From Flavobacteriales bacterium (GTDB lineage Bacteria > Bacteroidota > Bacteroidia > Flavobacteriales_F > PHOS-HE28), in the NCBI GenBank assembly GCA_023382455.1, contig JAHDVX010000010.1:6982-70981 (forward strand): a DNA stretch of 64,000 bases, in the 5' to 3' direction. The notes under the pieces were generated by a model. It was not told the origin of the DNA and ran no database searches. It saw nothing but the letters and a program-made list of their open reading frames with translations. The translations under genes and the position numbers were made by a program. Below are positions 24,885-33,100 of the stretch, piece by piece (within the stretch, counting starts at the first letter, position 1; each line of letters begins with the position of its first letter).

Positions 24885-27800
24885 GTTCTGCTGGTGGGGA
24901 TAAGGAGCGTGACGCGCGTGCCGCCGGGTTCTCCATCGGGCAGCACCAGGTCCTCCACGCGCACTTCGCAACGCATGCCCTGCTGCTTCTCGATCATGGC
25001 CAGGCGCTGCTGGGTGATGGACATGCCCATGCTGCGCTTCTTCAGCGCGCTACGGCTCTTCAGCTCGGCCGCCTTGGCACGCCCGATGCCATCGTCCTCC
25101 ACCTCGATGCGCAACAGCTGTCCGTCGCGCGCGATGCGCAGGCTGAGCTCGCCGCCTTCCCGCTTCTGCATCAGGCCATGCCAGATGGCGTTCTCCAGGT
25201 AGGGCTGGATGAGCATGGGTGGGATCATGGTGGTGCTGGTGTCCAACGTGGGGTCCACCTGGATGTGGAAGCTGAACTTGTCGTCGAAGCGTGCGGCCTC
25301 CAGTTCCAGGTAGAGGCGAAGGGCCTGCAGCTCATCCGCCAGCGGCACACTGCGCTGGTCGCTGTGGTCCAGGATCAGGCGGATGAGACGTGCGAACTTG
25401 CTCAGGTAGCGGTCGGCCTCCTCGGGTCGGCTGTTCAGCACATGGTGGCGGATGCTGTTCAGCGCGTTGAAGAGGAAGTGCGGGTTCATCTGCGCGCGCA
25501 GGGCGGTGAGTTCCACATCCGCCAAGCGCTTGTTGAAGGCGGTGGTGAGCCGCGCCTCCTTGCGGACGGCGTTGATGCGCATGCGGTAGAAGGCATAGAT
25601 GATTGCCAGCACGGCGAGCACCACGGCACTGCGGAACCACCACGTCGCCCAGAAGGGTGGCACCACCACCAGGGGCAGTTCGATGCCGCCCAGCACCGTT
25701 CCATCCATGGCCACGGCCCGGGCCCGGAACTCGTAGTTGCCACCCGGTACATTGGTGAAGACCGCCATGCGGTCGGGGCCGGCAGGGGTCCATCCGCCGC
25801 TGAAGGGATGCAGGTCGTACTCGATCCCAGCGTCCATTACGGCCCGCGGATCGATGGTGGAAAGCTGGATGCTGAAGAAGTTCTGGTCGTGCTGTAAGCG
25901 CAGCTCGCTCCAGGTGCGGTAGGTGGCCAGGGGATCCAGCTCCCGCTCGAAGACCTTCACGGAGGCGATATACACCGGCAAGGGTGTCGGACCCGTCGAA
26001 GGATCGGCGCCCAGCTCCCAGAACATGCGGGGACCCGAAGCGCCAATGAGCCTTCCGTCCGCCAGGAGCGCAAGGGCGCCGGGCGTGGAGGTGGCAGGCA
26101 GGCCTTGCGCAGCCCGGTAGCCGCTGACACGGCCGCTGGGCCGTACATGCTCCACGCCAGCAGGCCCCATCACCCACATGCCGCCCGCTGCATCCGGGGC
26201 CATGCGGTACACCTGTTCGTTCATCAACCCATGGCCCTGGTCCAGGGTGCGTGTCGCCGAGGGTCTGTCGACGGGGTCCTCCACCACCACAAGGCCATGC
26301 CGTCCATCGGCCATCCAGATGCGGCCTTGTGCATCCCGGGCCACGTTCACCACGCTCTTCAGGGTGGCCAGGGAGTCCTTCCGGCTGCTGGCATCGAAGT
26401 TCCGGAAGCGCTCGGCGACCGGATCGAACACCGAGAACCCTTTCTCATGGACCACCCACAGCCGCCCGGCATCGTCCTCGGCCGCGTCGTGGAGGTAGTT
26501 GCCATGGCCGATGGACCCGCTGTCCCCGGGTACGGGCAGGTATTGGCGCAGCTGCTGAAAGTCGGCGCTCAGGCGGATCAAGCCGTCGTGACGCCCCAGG
26601 ATGTAGATGTCGCCAGAGGAGTGCCGTTCGATGCTGATGAAGTACGTATGCCATGCACGTGCATTGAAGGGGCCTTCGGCCAGCTCCATGGTGCCGCTGC
26701 GCAGGTCCAGCACGTACAGCCTGCTCCAGTTCAACACCAGCACTTTGTCGGTACCGAACGGTAGCAGGCCGGACACCGAGAAGTGCTCCCGCTCAGGCTC
26801 GTTCCAAACGTCCGCGGGCGGCGGCAGGTACTCCGCCCTGCGGGTGGAAGGGTCGATCCGGTAGAGCCCATCGAGGCCTGTGCCTCCGAAGAGGGCGGTG
26901 CCGTCGGGCAGGGGCAGTACGGTGGAGATGCCCTTGCGGCCCACGTAGTTCTTGTAAGCGGCTTCATAGGCCCAAGTGGCGATGTACTGGCGCAGGGGGC
27001 TGAAGAGCCGGACATCCTGGCGGGTGACCACGAGCATATCGCCGCCGCTGGTGAAGTGCATGTGCCATACGCCTTGTCCACGCATGCCTTCCATGCCTGG
27101 CAGTGTGTCGGCATGCAGGTGCCGGATGCTGGCGGTGGCCGTGTCGAGCAGGGCGAGGCCGGTGGTGTTGTTGCCCAGCCACAAGCTGCCGTCAGGCCCA
27201 CGCATCACGGCGTTGTAGGTGTTGGTGAACTGGCGTACGGCACCGTCCTCCACGATGGAATAGCGTGTGAAGCGATCGCGCTCCGGCTTGTAGCGTACCA
27301 CGCCGGCCCCCCAGGTGCCCATGAGCAGGTGGCCATTGGGGCATTGCACCAAGTCGCGCAGGCTGTTGCTGCGTTTGTCCAAGGCCTTCGTCGCCATGGT
27401 CTCGGGCATCAGCAGGAAGCGCATCTCCCAGGTCCCGGCACTGAGCTTCAACAGGCCCTGGGCGGTGGTGATCCAGTAGGTGTCGTCGTGGTCCACATCC
27501 TGCACCATGGCATGGGTGCGGGTGCGGGTGCGGTCCACGAAATGGTCCGGGTGCCGGGGGAAGGCGATGCGGTCGAAGTCGTCGGTGTCCGGCCGGTACA
27601 GGCAGATGCTGCCGAAGGTGGTGCCCACGAAGAGCCTGCCCTGGCGGTCCACCATCAGCCAGGTCACGCGATCACCGTCCAAGGCGCGCAGGTCCGTTGG
27701 TTCGTGCTTGTACCGGATGTGCTGATGCGTGCGCCGGTCGAAGCGGAGCAATCCTGCATCGGCGGTGCCCACCCACAGCACATCATCCTGTAACGCCAGC

Positions 27801-28081
27801 GCGGTGATGTCCGCCGAGGGCAGCGTGGTGCTGTCCTGCGCATCGGGCAGGAAGACCTGCATGTAATGTCCGTCGAAGCGGTGCAGCCCACCGCCCGTGG
27901 CGATCCAGAGGAAGCCCTCCTCGTCCTGCACCACCTGCCGGATGTTGGTGGAGCGCAGGCCCTGCTCCGCACCGATGATGCGTGGGTTGGCGAAGGACCA
28001 GCCGGCAGGAAGCTGCGCCCACAGCTGGTCGCCAAGCAGGCAACACAGCAGGAGAAGGGCTGTACGGGGCAGGGGGCGCAT
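24881..28081 (-). CDS. propeller sensor histidine kinase (LytS-type)
   Basis: 1066 aa from the ATG at 28081, giving signal peptide MRPLPRTALLLLCCLLGDQLWAQ. An ATG at 28105 adds eight residues. Residues ~30-700 are repeated Reg_prop blades (for example GFLWIATGGGLHRFDG and GRLFVGTTFGSICLYRPD), folding as two beta-propellers. A Y_Y_Y domain follows (~720-800), then one membrane helix (WWFRSAVVLAVLAIIYAFY). The His_kinase domain has QMNPHFLFNALNSI (His868), and the ATPase region has the N box PYLENAIWHG and a G box in DDGIGRAKA. It likely senses an extracellular ligand, in the manner of the hybrid two-component sensors but without a fused regulator. It lies 48 bp after the FN3 gene. Confidence 0.94.
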   Translation of the reverse strand: MRPLPRTALLLLCCLLGDQLWAQLPAGWSFANPRIIGAEQGLRSTNIRQVVQDEEGFLWIATGGGLHRFDGHYMQVFLPDAQDSTTLPSADITALALQDDVLWVGTADAGLLRFDRRTHQHIRYKHEPTDLRALDGDRVTWLMVDRQGRLFVGTTFGSICLYRPDTDDFDRIAFPRHPDHFVDRTRTRTHAMVQDVDHDDTYWITTAQGLLKLSAGTWEMRFLLMPETMATKALDKRSNSLRDLVQCPNGHLLMGTWGAGVVRYKPERDRFTRYSIVEDGAVRQFTNTYNAVMRGPDGSLWLGNNTTGLALLDTATASIRHLHADTLPGMEGMRGQGVWHMHFTSGGDMLVVTRQDVRLFSPLRQYIATWAYEAAYKNYVGRKGISTVLPLPDGTALFGGTGLDGLYRIDPSTRRAEYLPPPADVWNEPEREHFSVSGLLPFGTDKVLVLNWSRLYVLDLRSGTMELAEGPFNARAWHTYFISIERHSSGDIYILGRHDGLIRLSADFQQLRQYLPVPGDSGSIGHGNYLHDAAEDDAGRLWVVHEKGFSVFDPVAERFRNFDASSRKDSLATLKSVVNVARDAQGRIWMADGRHGLVVVEDPVDRPSATRTLDQGHGLMNEQVYRMAPDAAGGMWVMGPAGVEHVRPSGRVSGYRAAQGLPATSTPGALALLADGRLIGASGPRMFWELGADPSTGPTPLPVYIASVKVFERELDPLATYRTWSELRLQHDQNFFSIQLSTIDPRAVMDAGIEYDLHPFSGGWTPAGPDRMAVFTNVPGGNYEFRARAVAMDGTVLGGIELPLVVVPPFWATWWFRSAVVLAVLAIIYAFYRMRINAVRKEARLTTAFNKRLADVELTALRAQMNPHFLFNALNSIRHHVLNSRPEEADRYLSKFARLIRLILDHSDQRSVPLADELQALRLYLELEAARFDDKFSFHIQVDPTLDTSTTMIPPMLIQPYLENAIWHGLMQKREGGELSLRIARDGQLLRIEVEDDGIGRAKAAELKSRSALKKRSMGMSITQQRLAMIEKQQGMRCEVRVEDLVLPDGEPGGTRVTLLIPTSRT

Positions 28082-28129
28082 GGGTCGGTTCCGCTCGTTC
28101 GGCAAGGTATCCCGTGCCGTTGGCTCGCT

Positions 28130-30139
28130 CTAAGGTATCTGCACCTTGACCGCCTCGCTGAACGGGCTTTTTACACCGCGCTCGCTTACGGCTTGCACCC
28201 GGTAAAGGTCGCCATCCGTAGCGGGCATTGGCGAGGTGGTCCAGGCAAGTGCTTTCACACGGTCCACGAGCACGGGCTTGCGCTCGTTCGCGCGTTGCAG
28301 GTACACCAGCAGGTGACTCACCTCGGTCGCAGGGTCTACGGTCCAGCTCAGGATCACGCTGCCGTCCTCCACTGTTGCGCGCAGGTCGCTGGGTGCGGAT
28401 GGACGCGCTGTACGATCGCGCCGCACCGCCCGGCGCAGGTTACTTTCCGACCCATTGCCTGCGCTGTCCACGGCCAACACGCGGTATTCGCGCCAGTGCG
28501 GCACCTTGGCGAAGCCCACATCCTGGAACTCGTGTTGCGCGGGTGTGGCCAAGCGCAGGCTTTGGAAGAGCGTATCCCCGGCATCACGGTATTGCAGGTC
28601 GTAGTAGGCCACGTCGGGCGAACTGCTCGGCTTCCACGCCAGGCGCACGCGGTGCTCGCGGTCCACATCGGCCACCACCAGCAGCGGGGCGGAAGGGGCC
28701 ACCACATCGGGTATGCGTCCCACGGCCGTTGCGGAAGGCCCGCTCTGGTTGTAGCTGCCGTCCAGCGCCACCACCTGGTAGTAGGCCTGCTTGTCCAGGC
28801 GCTCCAGGGACAGGGTATCGGTGAAGAGCGTGTCGGCGATGGGTACGCGGGTCAGTTGCACGAAGCCGCCTTCACGCTGGAAGCTCTTGAACACGCGATA
28901 GCCCTTCAGGTCCTTGTCCTGCACGGGATGCCAGTGGATGGTGGCCAGGCCGGTGCTGTCCACGGTGACCGCTACTCCCTCGGGCACGTCGGGCGGCTGC
29001 TCGTCGGCCAGCGCACGGTAGATCAGGTCCGAGGCTTTTGCGTTGCCGTCCTTGTCCGTGGCCACCAAGCGGTAGTGGACATCATCGCCGGCATCCCATT
29101 GGTGCGTGAAGCTGCGCGCAGTGGTAGGCAGTGGCTCCGGATGCGAAAGCGCGTAGGGCCCCAGCGGACCACTCACGCTGTGGATCACCTGGAAGCCCTT
29201 CACACTGCCGTGCATGGGATAGCTCCAGTGCAGGGTGCTGCTGCCGTCGCCCCGGCTTTCGATCCGCACGGCATCGAAGGGCGGGAGCGCAGGATCCTCG
29301 CGCGGCGTCACCTGCAGCACGCTGTTCTCCACGGAGCGCATACCGAAGGCGTCCAGGGCCACCAGCCGGTAGTGCCAGGTCTCACCGTTCGCCGGCAGAG
29401 GATCGGTCCAGCTCATGCCCAGCGGGTCATCGCCCACACCCTTGCTCTTGCGGTCATGGACCACCGGTGCGCCGATGGCCGCGAAGTCCCTGCCGTCGCG
29501 GCTGCGCTCGATCAGGTAGGCCACCGCATGACCCCGCAGCGGTGCGTGCGACCAGCGGATGGTGGCGGCCTTGTCGCCGGGCAGCAGCTCGAAGGGGATG
29601 CCTTTCAGATCGCTCCGCAGGGTGCCACGCGAGAACGCGAAGGACATCGGTTCCAGCCCGGCAACGCTGACACTTCCGCGGATGTCGCGCCCATCGTCCG
29701 GCAACTCGAACTGGAGACCGGAGAAGCGTGAAAGAGCCGGGTCATAGGCGGTGAGCAGGATCCACGCGAGGTAGTGGCGCTCGAAGTCCTTGCCGGCCTT
29801 GATCACCGCGTCCAGGTCGCGCTCGTTCACCGCAGGTGCGGGGATCTCGCGCGCCAGCGTGGCGAGCGTTTCCTTCCACGTCACTTCTGCGCTGGTGGCC
29901 ATGAACTGCTCGGCCGTGCCGTGCTTCAAGCGGAGGGGCGATGCGCCTTCCAGCTGCACTTCAGCACCGCCCTGCATCATGCGGTACCACGCGCCGGCGT
30001 TGGTGGGCATGCACTTCACCAGCACTTTGCCATCGGCGGTGCGCGCCGTGATGTGGAGGTCGCCCACCTGGGCACAGAGCACGGTGCTGAACAGCAGGGC
30101 AGCCAGCACGAGGGTCGTTCGGAACGTGGGGTGCAGCAT
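28130..30139 (-). CDS. secreted fibronectin type III-repeat protein
   Basis: 669 aa from the ATG at 30139 (MLHPTFRTTLVLAALLFSTVLCAQ, signal peptide). The open frame continues upstream only because it runs through the neighbouring gene out of frame. Residues ~25-190 are an unassigned region rich in charged residues. Residues ~195-669 hold about five FN3-type domains, with conserved W strands (TIRWSHAPLRGH, TLHWSYP, TIHWHPV, RLAWKP, LSWTVDPATEV). It starts 2 bases after the TANFOR gene and both have signal peptides, so they are probably partners in the envelope. No sorting domain is visible. The role is unknown, possibly structural or adhesive. Confidence 0.82.
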   Translation of the reverse strand: MLHPTFRTTLVLAALLFSTVLCAQVGDLHITARTADGKVLVKCMPTNAGAWYRMMQGGAEVQLEGASPLRLKHGTAEQFMATSAEVTWKETLATLAREIPAPAVNERDLDAVIKAGKDFERHYLAWILLTAYDPALSRFSGLQFELPDDGRDIRGSVSVAGLEPMSFAFSRGTLRSDLKGIPFELLPGDKAATIRWSHAPLRGHAVAYLIERSRDGRDFAAIGAPVVHDRKSKGVGDDPLGMSWTDPLPANGETWHYRLVALDAFGMRSVENSVLQVTPREDPALPPFDAVRIESRGDGSSTLHWSYPMHGSVKGFQVIHSVSGPLGPYALSHPEPLPTTARSFTHQWDAGDDVHYRLVATDKDGNAKASDLIYRALADEQPPDVPEGVAVTVDSTGLATIHWHPVQDKDLKGYRVFKSFQREGGFVQLTRVPIADTLFTDTLSLERLDKQAYYQVVALDGSYNQSGPSATAVGRIPDVVAPSAPLLVVADVDREHRVRLAWKPSSSPDVAYYDLQYRDAGDTLFQSLRLATPAQHEFQDVGFAKVPHWREYRVLAVDSAGNGSESNLRRAVRRDRTARPSAPSDLRATVEDGSVILSWTVDPATEVSHLLVYLQRANERKPVLVDRVKALAWTTSPMPATDGDLYRVQAVSERGVKSPFSEAVKVQIP

Positions 30140-30141
30140 GC

Positions 30142-33100
30142 TCACAGGTCGATGTTGAGTTGCAGCGTGCGGGTGCCGGAGGTGCTTTGCACGATGCTGT
30201 TCGAAATGTTGTTCAAGCGGATGTGCAGCGGGTAGTTGCCATCGGTCATGTGCGGGAACTGGTAGCCCACGGGCGGCTTGGGCAGGCCCATCGGGTTGTT
30301 CTGGATCAGGGTGAGCGCTTCGTAGGCCGAGCGTTCGGGCCGCCAGACCAGCTCCAGGCGTGTGGTGGCCGGGGCGGGTTGAATGGGCATGGTGGGTGCG
30401 AAGGGATCGTACGGCGGCAGGAACACCGGGAAGCTGGTGGGCGTGGTGCTTGTGGTGGAACCGCTCAGGCCCACTTCGGCATCGCTGAGCAGGGGCTGTA
30501 GGTGCTTGATGCCGGCAGGTGCCGTGGCATCCGTGCGCAGGTCCACCTTGCCCAGCTTGGGCAGCGAGTTGACAAAGCCGGCCACCGCCACTTGTGCGGG
30601 GTTGAAGAGCGATCCGCCGCCCGTGCTCCCCATGCCGTTCCCCTGCTGCACCAGGCCGTAGATCTCGTTGCACACGCGGCCGGTCCAGGCATTGCCGTAG
30701 CTGCCATCGAAGCTGCAGTGGTCGCTGCCGAACTCATAGACCGCCGAGGTGAAGCTGCCGCTGGCCACGAAGGGATGCCCCAGCACATCGTAGCGGTCGA
30801 AGCCCTCACCTGCCGTTAGCGCGATGCGCAGGTCCTTCAGCGCCTCCCAGCCGCCGTTGCGCGTGTAGTAGGGTGCATAGGTGGTCACCGGGGTCACGCT
30901 CACCGGCTGGATGCTGTTCAGCTTGGCCGCACCGGTGGCGTATTTGCTGGTGCGGTAGTGGATGGTGTGCAGGGTCTTTTCCTGTACCACCGTGGCTTCG
31001 ATGCCCGCTGCAGCCATGGCCACCGTGGGGTCGAAGGCCGTGTACTGCTGCATGCCCGCATAGGTGTCGAGGTTCACGGTGGCCTGGTAGGTGGCGGTGT
31101 TCACGTTCGCCACGTTGGGCATCAGCAGTTGCAGGTTGCTCGGCGACAGCTTGCACGCGGGGCGGGTCTCGTTCTGCAATTGCGTGGGGGTGGCCTCGCG
31201 ACGCGCCACGATGCTCAGGTCGTAGATCTTCTCGGCCTGCATCACGGGCATGTCGAAGAGCACCTTCAACTCGTGGTCGGTGTTCACCGGCACTTCCACC
31301 GGCGTGCCCTGCCCATCGATCCGGGCCAGGCGCATGAAGAGCTCGAAGCCGCAATCGGTGAAGTCCTGGAAGCGCGGCTGCTGGTCTATGTTGAACTTGA
31401 TGATGCCCTGTGGCAGGTCGTTGTAGGGCAGGAAGCGCTGGCGCGGATAGGGCTTGGTGTAGTCGATGGTGAGGAGGTCCAGTTCGGTAAGACTGGTGGT
31501 GGTGGTGAAATAGTGTTCACGCTGCTGCACGATGGGCTGCCCTGCCTGCGTGCCTTGCAGGTAGCGCGCCGGCACCCAGCCCGTACCCACCCATTCCTCG
31601 ATCGCGGCCGTGGCCCGCACCTTGTAGCCGCGCGAACCGTTCATCTGCGAGGGCGCGCCGGAGGAGGTCACCAGGCGCAGGGTCCACGTGTCGTTCTCGC
31701 TGTCCTGGTCGATCTGGAAGTTGCCCTGCTCCACGAAGCTGCCCTGGTCGTTCTGGCGCAACCACTTGGCCCCCAGGTTGAATCGGAATTTCTTTTGGAT
31801 GAGCCCGCCCATACCATTAGGATAGACGTACTCGCGCTGCTCGCCTTGCTTCACGTGCCAGTTGATCACGGGCTGCGCGGTCAGCGGCACGAAGGAGGCC
31901 ATGTGGCTGGGGGTCACACCGGCGATCATGTCCACCGACTCCAGCTCCAGCTCCTGGCGCTGGACCAGCACGTTGGCGTTGGGCAGCGGCTGCATGTCGC
32001 AGGGGGCACCGATGGTGAAGTCCTCCTCGATGTCGCTGTCCCAGAAGAGCACTTCGGCCTCCGCGCGGATGATGCCGTGCACGTAGTTCGGGCGGGGGAA
32101 CGCGGCTTCCACGATGATGCCCACCTGGATGCTGGCGATGTCCGCGGTGAAGGCGGTGAGGCGTGCACCACCGATGAGGTAGGCCATGCCCTGTGCGTAC
32201 CACTTGTTGATGCCGAAGTCGGTGCTGCCGTTGCAGGTGCAGAGCTCGTAGCTCATCATGGCGAGGTCGGCACCACAGAGCACGTCCACCTGCAGTCCCG
32301 TGCCGATCGCGGTGAAATCACCTTCTGCATCAATGTGCGCACCGGTCATGAAGCCGATGCCCAGGCCCTGCGCCAGGTTGCCCACCATGTTGGGCGTGAA
32401 GTTGAAGAAGTCCTGCACGGCTGCGGGCAGCACCGGTGGCGGAAGTTGCTGGCCGGTCATGAAGTAGGCACCGGCCGTGGCGCTCAGGGGCCACACATCG
32501 ATGCCGAGGCCGATGGGCTCCGCAGGCGTGCCGGCCTTGAAGTACCACAGCGTGGGCGAGCGGTAGAAGCTCACGTGGCCGTTCACCTCGAAGAGCGGTG
32601 CGGCCTTGGGCACGTTGCCGTTCAGCACCAGGTCGGTACTGAAGGTCTTGGTGCTGAAGTTGTACTCCACATCCAGCGTGGTGTACACCATGGCGGTCTC
32701 CTCATTGGCCGTTTCGATGGCCTCCATCACGTAGCCGTTGCCGTTCAACGCGATGAGGCCAAGACCACCGGTGCCGGTGTTGAACTGCACGGTGAGCGTG
32801 GCGTCGGCGTTGAAGGTGGTGCTCTCGGGCGTAAGGCCCAGGATCACGGCCGCCTGGATGCCGGCGGTGTTCTTCTTCACGTTGAAGAGCTCGCGCGCGT
32901 TCACGTTCTGTTGCGCCATGGTGCGCGGGCCGGGCGGCGATCCGTTCATCTCCATGTTCCAGTAGGCGCCGCCGCCAAAGGCGTAGAGGTCCAGCGGCGT
33001 GGCCAGCGGGAAGGGCGTGGAAAGCCCCACCATGCCGAAGGCGTACCAGTAGGTGGTGGTGGCGTTGTTCTCCTCCACGTTGCCGAAGAGCACGTTGCCC

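Noticed and set aside
28140-30673. Extending the FN3 protein upstream of 30139 to 30673
   Set aside because: The extension runs out of frame through the TANFOR gene. The signal peptide begins at 30139.
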